DNA from: Owenweeksia sp.
Lineage (GTDB): Bacteria > Bacteroidota > Bacteroidia > Flavobacteriales > Schleiferiaceae
Direction of reading: 5' to 3'
Length of the DNA: 40,980 nt
Assembly: GCA_028285465.1 (NCBI GenBank)
Contig: JANQPD010000029.1
Coordinates: 1 to 40,980 of the forward strand
Shown: in pieces, positions 27,095 to 34,622 of the stretch
How the letters are laid out: every line of letters begins with the position of its first letter
Numbering within the stretch: position 1 is the stretch's first letter
Position numbers and translations under genes: made by a program
Notes under the pieces: model-generated
Databases searched by the model: none
What the model saw: only the letters and a program-made list of their open reading frames with translations
What the model was told of the DNA's origin: nothing

Positions 27095-27122
27095 CAAAGG
27101 TATTGAATTAGATAGCTTACAA
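27095..27122 (-). promoter_or_regulatory. Promoter of the GIN-to-thioredoxin operon
   Basis: On the minus strand a TTG (27122-27120) is followed after 17 nt by TACCTTTG (27102-27095), an exact TAnnTTTG. Spacing fits the Bacteroidota sigma-ABfr promoter (-33 / -7). A 20-nt leader would precede the ATG at 27074. Confidence 0.55.
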
Positions 27123-27151
27123 GGCAGAGCGGTTTTTGTTTGTTTGGCCCG

Positions 27152-27159
27152 TACTTTAG
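27152..27159 (+). promoter_or_regulatory. Possible -7 box for the GyrI-like gene
   Basis: TACTTTAG is one base from TAnnTTTG and ends 4 nt before the ATG at 27164. A TTTG lies only 13 nt upstream, closer than normal. Weak. Confidence 0.2.
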
Positions 27160-27163
27160 CGGC

Positions 27164-27679
27164 ATGGCATCTTTACCTCATTCCCGGCTTCCGCTGATCA
27201 AACCATTTCATGAAACCAAACTGCTGGGTATGCACCTGCGCATGTCTTTGGCAAAAAACCGGACGCAAGAGCTCTGGCAAGCCTTTATGAAGAGGCAAAG
27301 AGAAATCTCCCGCTGGAAAAAGGGGGAAAAGCTGTATTCCTTACAGCAGTACCCACCCGGATACTTCCGGGATTTTGATCCACACAACCACTTCGAGAAA
27401 TGGGCCGCAATAGAAATTGCTCCCGGAACAGAAGGCAAACCGGAAGATATGGACACGCTTACCATTCCCGGTGGCCTGTATGCCGTGTTCGTGTATAAAG
27501 GGCACCCGGCACAAGCCCCTGGTTTCTTTCGGTATATTTTCGGGGAATGGCTGCCTCAATCGGCTTTTACCCTGGATCACCGGCCACACTTTGAGGTGTT
27601 GGATGAACGATACAACAACGATTCTGCGGACTCGGAGGAAGACATCTGGATACCGGTAAAAGCCAAAGAGAAGGCTTAA
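27164..27679 (+). CDS. GyrI-like small-molecule-binding domain protein
   Basis: 171 residues from the ATG at 27164; the open frame begins at a TTG eight codons earlier. The GyrI-like / AraC effector-binding fold is visible: ETKLLGMHLRMSLAKNRTQELWQAFMKRQREI, the WAAIEIAPG strand, TIPGGLYAVFVYKGHPAQAPGFFRYIFGEWLPQSAFTLDHRPHFEVL, and the end EEDIWIPVKAK. Stand-alone members bind small hydrophobic or drug-like molecules, and some hydrolyse cyclopropanoid toxins; no DNA-binding domain is present. It is divergent from the GIN gene and is the last intact gene before the IS982 remnant. Confidence 0.88.
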   Translation: MASLPHSRLPLIKPFHETKLLGMHLRMSLAKNRTQELWQAFMKRQREISRWKKGEKLYSLQQYPPGYFRDFDPHNHFEKWAAIEIAPGTEGKPEDMDTLTIPGGLYAVFVYKGHPAQAPGFFRYIFGEWLPQSAFTLDHRPHFEVLDERYNNDSADSEEDIWIPVKAKEKA

Positions 27680-28002
27680 TTTTCCAAAGACACTACATCT
27701 TCAAGGTTTATCATGCGGTGTGGAGATAAACCGTGAAGGGTTTTTGAACCCATTCTTCATCGAACTGACGTTAATGAACACCAACATGGAATTAATGCAA
27801 GCGCTTACACTTATGGAAGACGTCTGGTGAAGCTAAAATATGCAGAAGAATTCGTGGATTATAAGCAAGGTATGCATGGGAGAAAAGACTCAAAGGCTGG
27901 TCTGCTAAAAAGAAGTAGGCTTTGATTGATGAAAACTGGGAGAAGCTTAAAGACTTAGCCGCTTGTCGAAACCAAACACATTTTAGAGATCATTAGGCTC
28001 AT

Positions 28003-28016
28003 CTCGACTTCGCTCG
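28003..28016. repeat. REP-like short repeat, copy 1
   Basis: CTCGACTTCGCTCG is the inverted copy (13 of 14 bases) of the element at 28067-28080. The two could form a stem across a 50-nt spacer. Short repeats of this kind are often intergenic and multi-copy, which cannot be tested in this window. Confidence 0.4.
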
Positions 28017-28062
28017 ATGAAGCATAGTTTCTTGGAGTAATCTCTGTTTTAAAAGTTAGGTC

Positions 28063-28084
28063 TGTCCGAGCGTAGTCGAGGACA
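28063..28084. repeat. REP-like short repeat, copy 2, with own hairpin arms
   Basis: The core CGAGCGTAGTCGAG (28067-28080) is the inverted partner of copy 1. It is flanked by TGTCC and GGACA, which pair as a 5-bp stem. It ends 6 bp before the left terminal repeat of the insertion sequence. Confidence 0.4.
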
Positions 28085-28090
28085 GTTCAA

Positions 28091-28109
28091 TTAACGTGAG
28101 TTCGAGATA
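28091..28109 (+). repeat. Left terminal inverted repeat of the IS982 element
   Basis: TTAACGTGAGTTCGAGATA. It differs from the complement of the right repeat only at the third base. Confidence 0.85.
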
Positions 28110-28206
28110 AAAAAATTGGTTTATCTGATAAAAGAAAAGCAGTTATTTGGTGTGTTTAAGTATTTGTAAATCAATTATGTAAACCAAAAAATGCTTATGC
28201 TTTCGC

Positions 28207-29091
28207 ATGATTAAGGTACTGAAATTTTCTGTTTGGTCGATGATTTTTACAAGGAAATGGAGTACACTATTGACCAAAGCGCCCTTGAAGGGGACATTTC
28301 TCGGCCCAGCCGCAAGAGACGCCCTAAAATGTTGGGCAGTGAAGTGACTACCATCATGATACTCTTCCACCTGAAAGGCTTCCGTTGCCTGAAACATTTT
28401 ACCTGCGCTATGTGTGTAAACATATGAGGGACGATTTTCCTGAAACTCTCTCTTACAACCGCTTTGTGGAACTACAGAAAAAGCAGTACTGCCCATGGTG
28501 GTATTTCTACAGACTTGTTGCCTGGGGCCATGTTCCTGTATTTCTTTTATGGACTCTACCGTTATCAGGGCCTGCCACCATAAAAGAGAAAAGCAGAACC
28601 GGGTGTTCCGGGGCATTGCGGCTAAAGGCCGAGGCACCATGGGCTGGTTCTTTGACTTTAAGCTCCAAATCATCATCAACGAGCGCGGGAAGATTATTGA
28701 CTTTTTGATCACTAAAGGGAATGTAGATGACAGGCAACCCCTTAAAGACAAAGCCTTTCATGATAAAATTTTTGGGAAGATATTTGCAGATAGGGGCTAC
28801 ATCGGCAAAGACCTCTTTGAACAGCTATTTGTAGACGGCATCCACCTGGTGGCCAGGATCAAAAGGAATATGAAAAACGCACTGATGCATATCTATGATA
28901 AAATCCTGTTGCGCAAAAGAGCCGTAGTAGAAAGTGTCAACGATATTTTGAAAAACCAGTGCCAGATTGAACATACCCGTCACAGGAGTTTTGACAACTT
29001 CATAACGAACTTGATATCAGGACTTATTGCCTATTCCTTTTATCCCTCAAAGCCCAAAATCAACATTGATAATACTCAGAGAATAGAATAA
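28207..29091 (+). pseudogene. IS982-family transposase with three frameshifts
   Basis: Read across the shifts, the protein is a DDE transposase of the IS982 family. The ATG at 28207 starts MIKV; a lost base near 28217 shifts to EIFCLVDDFYKEMEYTI. A second shift near 28399 joins GFRCLKHF to YLRYVCKHMRDDFPETLSYN. A third near 28494 joins VELQKKQYCP to MVVFLQTCCLGPCSCISF. After that the frame is intact: FMDSTVIRACHHKR (first Asp), NVDDRQPL ... IFADRGYIGKDLFEQ (second Asp), KRNMKNALMHIYDKILLRKRAVVESVNDILKN (Glu) and HRSFDNFITNLISGLIAYSF. Each shift is repaired by adding one base. All three could be true decay; sequencing error is less likely because none lies in a long homopolymer. Confidence 0.85.
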
Positions 29092-29094
29092 TAC

Positions 29095-29113
29095 TATCTC
29101 GAACTCACGTCAA
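29095..29113 (-). repeat. Right terminal inverted repeat of the IS982 element
   Basis: TATCTCGAACTCACGTCAA, whose complement matches the left repeat at 18 of 19 bases. It begins 3 bp after the transposase stop. Confidence 0.85.
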
Positions 29114-29141
29114 CTAAGCTAGGTTTTGCTAAAAAATAACA

Positions 29142-29170
29142 AAACCGCCCCACTAAAAGCGAGGCGGTTT
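29142..29170 (-). terminator. Intrinsic terminator after htpG
   Basis: On the minus strand AAACCGCC (29170-29163) pairs with GGCGGTTT (29149-29142), followed by a T-rich stretch. It lies about 50 bp past the htpG stop and isolates it from the IS. Confidence 0.8.
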
Positions 29171-29218
29171 CTTCTATTCCAATGTATACAAGTGTATCCA
29201 AACGTCTGCACGCACAGT

Positions 29219-31102
29219 CTAGCCCATACGCTCAAATTGTTTTTTTACAAACTCCGTAAGAGGTTTACCATGTAAGAGGTTTTGAGAGAGCATAGCCAGT
29301 TCTACCCCTTCTTTGATCAATGCCTGTTGTGCTTTCTCATCTCCTTCCTCCAGCACCTTAGCGGCCAACGGATGGTTGGTGTTTACCACGAGGTTGTACA
29401 TCTCGGGAAGTTCACCCATGCCCATCATACCTCCTCCACCGGTCATGCTCATTTCTTTCATCCTGCGCATGAACTCGGGCACGGTAATGATGAAAGGATT
29501 TTCCGCACTATCCAATGCTTCCATTTGCACGGTATACTTTTCTTTCTGTACCGCGCCTTCGATAATTGGCTTCAACTTCTCTTTTTGCTCTTCGCTCAGC
29601 AAGCTGGGCTGCTCCTCTTCTTTTGGGATCAGTTTTTCAATAGAATCGGAATCTACGCGGGCAAATTTCACTTTTTGCTCTCCCCCTTCGAGGCGCTGCA
29701 ACAGATGACCGGTTAGAGGGCTGTCCATCAACAATACATCGTAGCCTTTATCTTCTGCACGGGCGATAAAGCTGTGCTGTGCATCTTTATTAGCGGCATA
29801 CAACAACACAAGGTTCCCGTCTTTATCGGTTTGCAGGTCTTTTACCTTTTCCAGGTATTCGTCAAAAGTGAAAAACGCTTCCTGTACATTCTGGTACAAG
29901 GCAAATTTCTTAGCACGCTCGTTAAACTTCTCTTCCGAAAGCATGCCGTATTCAATGATCACTTTTACATCTTTCCACTTGCTCTCAAAGTCTTTACGGT
30001 CTTTTTTGAAAAGCTCGTCCAGTTTGTCTGCTACTTTTTTTGTGATATGGCCGCTGATCTTCTTCACGGCACCATCGCTCTGCAGGTAAGAACGGGATAC
30101 GTTCAAAGGAATGTCTTTAGAGTCGATCACGCCATGCAAAAGCGTTAAAAAGTCAGGAACGATGCCCTCCAGATTATCCGTTACAAACACCTGGTTCTGA
30201 TACAACTGGATCTTATTGCGCTGCAGCTCCATATTGGGCTTCAGGCGCGGGAAGAACAAGATCCCGGTAAGGTCAAAAGGATAATCTACATTTAAGTGAA
30301 TGTGAAAGAGGGGATCTTCAAACGTCATGGGGTACAACTCCCGGTAAAAGGCGTTGTAATCCTCTTCTTTCAGGTTATTGGGAGACTTGGTCCAGGCGGG
30401 CTCCGGGTTATTGATGATGTCGTCCACCTTTTTCTTTACCTCTTTGGCCTCTTCTCCCTCTCCGGTTTTCTCTGTGATCTCCTTTTCTCCAAACTTTATA
30501 GGTACAGGCAGGAACTTACAATACTTGTTGAGCAGTTCACGGATTTTTGCCTCTTCTAAAAAGCTTTTTTCTTCTTCAGAAATATGTAGCACAATATCGG
30601 TACCCCGGTCTTCTTTTTTGCCTGCTTTTAATTCAAATTCAGGGTTACCTTCACACACCCAGTGCGCTGCTTCGCTTCCCTCTGCGTGGCTCTTAGAAAT
30701 GATCTCTACTTTTTCAGCCACCATGAATGACGAATAGAAACCGAGACCGAAGTGGCCGATTATAGCCGCGCCATCCGCTTTTTCTTTGTACTTCTGTACG
30801 AATTCCTCCGCCCCTGAAAAAGCCAGCTGATTGATGTACTTATCGATTTCTTCCTGGGTCATTCCGATCCCCCGGTCACTTACGGTAATCGTCTTTTTCT
30901 TTTTGTCCACCTTCACCTCGATGGTAAGATCGCCCAGCTCAGCAGAGCTTTCTCCAATACGGGTAAGGGTTTTCAGCTTTTGGGTGGCATCTACGGCATT
31001 CGATACCAGTTCACGTAAAAATATCTCGTGATCAGAATACAGAAACTTCTTAATGATGGGAAAAATATTGTCGGCCGTAACATTAATGGTACCTGTGCTC
31101 AT
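29219..31102 (-). CDS. htpG: Molecular chaperone HtpG (Hsp90)
   Basis: The bacterial Hsp90, a dimeric ATP-driven chaperone in the cytoplasm. The 627-residue protein starts at the GHKL ATPase domain: FLYSDHEIFLRELVSNAVDATQKL (metal/ATP-binding Glu and Asn), ITVSDRGIGMTQEEI, and GHFGLGFYSSFMVAEKVEI (lid region). The middle domain has FEDPLFHIHLNVDYPFDLTGILFFPR and LPLNVSRSYLQ-type text (IPLNVSRSYLQSDGAVKKI), with the catalytic-loop Arg. The C-terminal dimerisation domain contains the methionine/glycine-rich MSMTGGGGMMGMGELPEMYNLVVNTNHPLA. Length is normal. It is divergent from hutI across 279 bp. Confidence 0.98.
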   Translation of the reverse strand: MSTGTINVTADNIFPIIKKFLYSDHEIFLRELVSNAVDATQKLKTLTRIGESSAELGDLTIEVKVDKKKKTITVSDRGIGMTQEEIDKYINQLAFSGAEEFVQKYKEKADGAAIIGHFGLGFYSSFMVAEKVEIISKSHAEGSEAAHWVCEGNPEFELKAGKKEDRGTDIVLHISEEEKSFLEEAKIRELLNKYCKFLPVPIKFGEKEITEKTGEGEEAKEVKKKVDDIINNPEPAWTKSPNNLKEEDYNAFYRELYPMTFEDPLFHIHLNVDYPFDLTGILFFPRLKPNMELQRNKIQLYQNQVFVTDNLEGIVPDFLTLLHGVIDSKDIPLNVSRSYLQSDGAVKKISGHITKKVADKLDELFKKDRKDFESKWKDVKVIIEYGMLSEEKFNERAKKFALYQNVQEAFFTFDEYLEKVKDLQTDKDGNLVLLYAANKDAQHSFIARAEDKGYDVLLMDSPLTGHLLQRLEGGEQKVKFARVDSDSIEKLIPKEEEQPSLLSEEQKEKLKPIIEGAVQKEKYTVQMEALDSAENPFIITVPEFMRRMKEMSMTGGGGMMGMGELPEMYNLVVNTNHPLAAKVLEEGDEKAQQALIKEGVELAMLSQNLLHGKPLTEFVKKQFERMG

Positions 31103-31368
31103 GTACTTTTAATTTGATGTTTGTTCGTTAATACGTTCCACCGATATACAAGGGCTATGCCGGGAGGAAAAGCGGTGACAATCTGTCCAGCGCTGGCATA
31201 ATTTGCTCAGATACCCGGCTTTAAACCTGACACTACTGACACTTTTTGCCTTCTATTTTCTCTTAGTCAATTGATAGCAAAAACGATTCGCGCTGCCTAC
31301 CCCCATGGATGTGCCGGAAAGCCCGTAAAAATATATTCCATTTTGTAGGCATATTTGTGTCCTTAAAC

Positions 31369-31376
31369 TACATTCG
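31369..31376 (+). promoter_or_regulatory. Candidate -7 box for the hutI operon
   Basis: TACATTCG is one base from TAnnTTTG and ends 5 nt before the hutI ATG; a TTTG (31342-31345) lies 23 nt upstream, at the long end of normal spacing. Confidence 0.35.
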
Positions 31377-31381
31377 TACGC

Positions 31382-32626
31382 ATGCGGAGTACTATTTTCA
31401 ACATTTCAAAAATCCTGCACGTAAGCAGCACGGCCCAGGCCTATAAAAGGGGACTTGAACTTGCAACATTTCCGATCACCTCCAACGCCTGGTTACGATC
31501 CGAGGAAGGAAAGATTGTGGATTACGGAAGCATGGAAGAGGGCTTGCCGGATCACCCCGGGGAAACTTTTGATGCCCAGGGAGGTATGTTGTTGCCCTGT
31601 TGGGTAGACAGCCATACCCACCTGGTATATGCCAAAACGAGGGAAGATGAATTTGCGCAACGCATTGCCGGTATGGGCTACGAGGAAATAGCCGCAAAAG
31701 GAGGTGGCATTCTCAACTCGGTGAAAAAGTTGAGGCAGGCCGGTTTTGATGAACTTTATGAAGCCGCCAGCCGGCGTTTAAACGAATTGATACAACTGGG
31801 TACGGGGGCAATCGAAATAAAAAGCGGGTATGGCCTGAGCACGGAAAGCGAAATAAAAATGCTGGAAGTGGCAAAAGTCCTTTCGAGAAATTACCCTATA
31901 CCCATTAAAAAAACTTTCCTCGGGGCGCATGCCATACCGATGGAATTTAAGGGCAATGCAGACGCATATGTGCAGCATATCATTGAAGAAATGTTGCCCG
32001 CTGTGGCAGAAAAAAAAGCGGCAGATTACATCGATGTGTTTTGCGAAAAGGGCTATTTCAACGTGGAACAAACCCTTCGTCTTGTAGAAGCAGCACAAGA
32101 GCACAGCATGAAAGCAAAGCTTCATGTAAACCAATTCAACATATTGGGGATCATTGAGAAAGCAATTAAGTATGACGTGCTGTCAGTAGATCATTTGGAG
32201 GTACTTTCAGAAGAAGAGGCCCAGTTATTAGGAAACAGCAACACCATAGCTACGCTACTTCCCGGTTGCTCCCTTTTTCTTGAAATTCCCTTTGCCCCTG
32301 CTCAAAAACTGATAGCCCAAAACGCCATTGTTGCGCTGGCTACAGACTACAATCCAGGGTCTGCCCCTTCGGGAAATATGAACCTGACCATAGCCCTGGC
32401 ATGCATCAAAATGAAAATGACACCCGAGCAGGCCATCAGCGCAGCCACCCTTAACGGGGCAGCCGCCATAGAGCTTAGCAATGAGCTCGGAAGTATTGAA
32501 GCGGGTAAAAGGGCGAATATGATCCTGACCAAACCCATGAGCAGCCCCTCCTTTTTACCTTATCATTTCGGGCACAATTCTATTGCAGAAGTATTTATTG
32601 ACGGAGAACCTTATGGAACAGTTTAA
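31382..32626 (+). CDS. hutI: Imidazolonepropionase
   Basis: HutI hydrolyses imidazolone-5-propionate to N-formimino-L-glutamate, the third step of histidine breakdown. The 414-residue protein is a metal-dependent amidohydrolase: the first metal motif is PCWVDSHTHLVYA, then the family region GGGILNSVKKLRQAG and TGAIEIKSGYGLSTESEIKML, and the later metal and catalytic residues are in KKTFLGAHAIP, KLHVNQFN, SVDHLEVL and ALATDYNPGSAPSGNMNLTIALACIKM. It is the first gene of an operon; hutG begins 14 bp before its stop. The earlier pathway genes hutH and hutU are not in this window. Confidence 0.96.
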   Translation: MRSTIFNISKILHVSSTAQAYKRGLELATFPITSNAWLRSEEGKIVDYGSMEEGLPDHPGETFDAQGGMLLPCWVDSHTHLVYAKTREDEFAQRIAGMGYEEIAAKGGGILNSVKKLRQAGFDELYEAASRRLNELIQLGTGAIEIKSGYGLSTESEIKMLEVAKVLSRNYPIPIKKTFLGAHAIPMEFKGNADAYVQHIIEEMLPAVAEKKAADYIDVFCEKGYFNVEQTLRLVEAAQEHSMKAKLHVNQFNILGIIEKAIKYDVLSVDHLEVLSEEEAQLLGNSNTIATLLPGCSLFLEIPFAPAQKLIAQNAIVALATDYNPGSAPSGNMNLTIALACIKMKMTPEQAISAATLNGAAAIELSNELGSIEAGKRANMILTKPMSSPSFLPYHFGHNSIAEVFIDGEPYGTV

Positions 32627-33641
32627 GTATTGTACTCCCGCACAATTGTTGGCACGCACCTCCGTAAGAGAGGGAGAAACCAAACTGGGACAAGTATTGG
32701 AGTGCCTGGTCGATTTTAAAGAACTGAAAAACTACTCCCAGCGCTTTGTACTGCTCGGCATTGAAGAAGACGTAGGCGTACGCGCTAATTCAGGTAAAGC
32801 AGGGGCAGCCGGATGTTGGGAAGAAACCCTCAAGGCGCTCTGTAACGTACAGGCCAATGCTTTTTTTCCCAGTAATGAGCTATTGATTGCCGGAAGCCTG
32901 GCCCCCTGGGCGCTTATGGAAGAAGCCAAAGCACTCGATCAAGCTAAGGATGCTGATTTAGCTGTTTTACGCCAGTTAACCGGAAAAATAGACGAGTTGC
33001 TGATCCCCCTGGTTCAAAGTATCGTACATAGCGGAAAAGTACCCATCTTCATCGGAGGTGGACACAACAATGCATACGGAAACATCAAGGGAAGTACGCT
33101 GGCACTCAATCAACCCATCAGCTGTTTAAATATAGATCCTCACGCTGACTTTCGGAAAACCGAAGGGCGGCACAGCGGCAATGGTTTTCGATACGCCTTC
33201 CAGGAGGGTATATTGGAAAGGTACGCGGTTTGGGGCCTTCACGAATCATACAACAACCAGGAAATGCTAGAGCTCTTCCATGAAGAACCCGAATTGCATT
33301 ATCAAACTTTTGAAGACCTGTTACACAAGGATTTTGTGGAAACAGACAGGCTGTACAAAGATACCTTACAATGGCTGGGGCACGATGCCTGTGGACTTGA
33401 ACTGGACCTGGACAGCATCGAAGGGTTTCCGGTAAGTGCATTAAACGGCAGCGGGTTCAGCATTAACGAAGTGCGGCACTATGTACGTACCATGGCGGCA
33501 TTAAAGATGCCGGTATACTTTCATATTTGCGAAGGCGCACCCGAACACGCTTCTACTTCTTCTGAACGCCTCCTTAGCGGCAAACGCATTGCCAGCTTAC
33601 TTACTGATTTTGTAAAAGCATATGGTCAATGGAACTCGTAG
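32613..33641 (+). CDS. hutG: Formimidoylglutamase (arginase/ureohydrolase family)
   Basis: Hydrolyses N-formimino-L-glutamate to glutamate and formamide. 342 residues from the ATG at 32613, which overlaps the end of hutI; the open frame extends 10 codons further. The ureohydrolase metal ligands are visible: His in FIGGGHNNAYG, Asp-x-His-x-Asp in LNIDPHADFRKTEGRHSGNG, and the Asp pair in LELDLDSIEGFPVSALNG. The substrate is inferred from its place between hutI and ftcD; an agmatinase- or arginase-type activity cannot be excluded. It overlaps ftcD by 13 bp. Confidence 0.88.
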   Translation: MEQFKYCTPAQLLARTSVREGETKLGQVLECLVDFKELKNYSQRFVLLGIEEDVGVRANSGKAGAAGCWEETLKALCNVQANAFFPSNELLIAGSLAPWALMEEAKALDQAKDADLAVLRQLTGKIDELLIPLVQSIVHSGKVPIFIGGGHNNAYGNIKGSTLALNQPISCLNIDPHADFRKTEGRHSGNGFRYAFQEGILERYAVWGLHESYNNQEMLELFHEEPELHYQTFEDLLHKDFVETDRLYKDTLQWLGHDACGLELDLDSIEGFPVSALNGSGFSINEVRHYVRTMAALKMPVYFHICEGAPEHASTSSERLLSGKRIASLLTDFVKAYGQWNS

Positions 33642-34615
33642 AATGCATTCCAAACATAAGTGAGGGGCGCAACAGGAGTAAGATCGAGGCGCTTTCAGCA
33701 GCCATAACCTCCGTAAATGGAGTAAGCCTGTTGGATGTAGATTCCGGATATGCCGCCAACCGTACCGTATTTACGTTTGTTGGCGATTGTGATAGCGTAC
33801 ATGATGCAGCATGTATGCTGTACCAAAAGGCCTTCGAGCTTATCGATATGCGTACACATAAGGGTACCCATCCGCGTATGGGCGCTGTAGACGTTTGTCC
33901 ATTTGTGCCACTAAGCGGGTGCAGCACCAATACCCTGATCGATATGAGTATGCGGCTTGGGCATGCACTGGCGGAAAACCTGGAGGTTTGCGGTTATTTT
34001 TATGAATACAGCGCCATTCATTACGATCGCTTAAATCTTTCGGCATTGCGCAAAGGAGGCTACGAGGCACTGCCCCAGAAGATAAAGGAGATGCCCCCCG
34101 ACTTTGGCCCATACAAAAACTGGCCGCGTTTTGGGTGCACAGTACTCGGAGCCAGAAAGCTGCTGGTAGCCTATAATGTGAACCTGGACACCAGGGACGT
34201 AAACATAGCGAAGCAAATTGCCGCTCATCTGCGCAGTGCCGGGAAAGGCAAAAACAAGCTCGCAGCCGCTAAATCCATAGGGTGGTTTATTGAGGATTTT
34301 GATCGCGTACAAGTGAGCTTCAATCTAACAGACCTCAATCAGACCGGCCTGGGCGAAGCCTTTGAAGCATGCAAGCGCGAAGCGGAAGCCCTGGGCTGCC
34401 AGGTTACGGGCAGTGAGTTGGTAGGTTTGGTTCCCGAAGCTGAATTTGTAAAAGTGTACGCCCGGCTGGCGGGTGCTGAAACCGGATTATCCAAAAGCCT
34501 AAGTGAAAACCAGCTGGAGGAAGTGATCAGCTACCTTGGTTTACGGGAGGTAAAAGCTTTTGATCCCAATCGAAAGATTATTGAACGCCTCACCCAATCG
34601 TTGAAACTGACCTGA
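33629..34615 (+). CDS. ftcD: Glutamate formimidoyltransferase
   Basis: Transfers the formimino group of N-formimino-L-glutamate to tetrahydrofolate, giving glutamate and 5-formimino-THF. The 328-residue length is that of the transferase alone, without the cyclodeaminase domain of animal FTCD. Visible family segments are VECIPNISEGRNRSKIEAL at the start, SLLDVDSGYAANRTVFTFVG, DMRTHKGTHPRMGAVDVCPFVPL with the catalytic His, and the C-terminal domain YNVNLDTRDVNIAKQIAAHLR ... VQVSFNLTDLNQTGLGEAFE ... TGSELVGLVPEAEF. A cyclodeaminase is needed elsewhere to release ammonia. It ends the hutI-hutG-ftcD operon and converges with a lipoprotein gene 7 bp away. Confidence 0.95.
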   Translation: MELVECIPNISEGRNRSKIEALSAAITSVNGVSLLDVDSGYAANRTVFTFVGDCDSVHDAACMLYQKAFELIDMRTHKGTHPRMGAVDVCPFVPLSGCSTNTLIDMSMRLGHALAENLEVCGYFYEYSAIHYDRLNLSALRKGGYEALPQKIKEMPPDFGPYKNWPRFGCTVLGARKLLVAYNVNLDTRDVNIAKQIAAHLRSAGKGKNKLAAAKSIGWFIEDFDRVQVSFNLTDLNQTGLGEAFEACKREAEALGCQVTGSELVGLVPEAEFVKVYARLAGAETGLSKSLSENQLEEVISYLGLREVKAFDPNRKIIERLTQSLKLT

Positions 34616-34622
34616 GTATCCG

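Larger units (their letters stand above)
27680..28090. other. Gene-poor region before the insertion sequence
   Basis: About 410 bp with no convincing gene. An open stretch on the plus strand (27737-27925, 62 codons, containing YTYGRRLVKLKYAEEFVDYKQ) has no early start codon and no family match, and may be a gene remnant. The right half holds short inverted repeats close to the IS end. Confidence 0.5.
28091..29113 (+). mobile_element. IS982-family insertion sequence, decayed
   Basis: About 1,023 bp bounded by 19-bp terminal inverted repeats that agree at 18 of 19 bases. The length and the transposase match the IS982 family. No clear target-site duplication is seen next to the repeats. The transposase gene is broken by three frameshifts, so the copy cannot move by itself, although a related element elsewhere could act on its ends. 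Confidence 0.85.

Noticed and set aside
27737..27925. Open stretch in the gene-poor region as a real gene
   Set aside because: No start codon before its final third, no family match and no promoter; at most a remnant.
28143..28751. 202-codon minus-strand frame in the IS
   Set aside because: It is antisense to the IS982 transposase, whose family motifs lie on the plus strand.
28207..29091. Programmed frameshifting of the IS982 transposase
   Set aside because: Three separate shifts without a slippery sequence and each needing an added base fit decay better.
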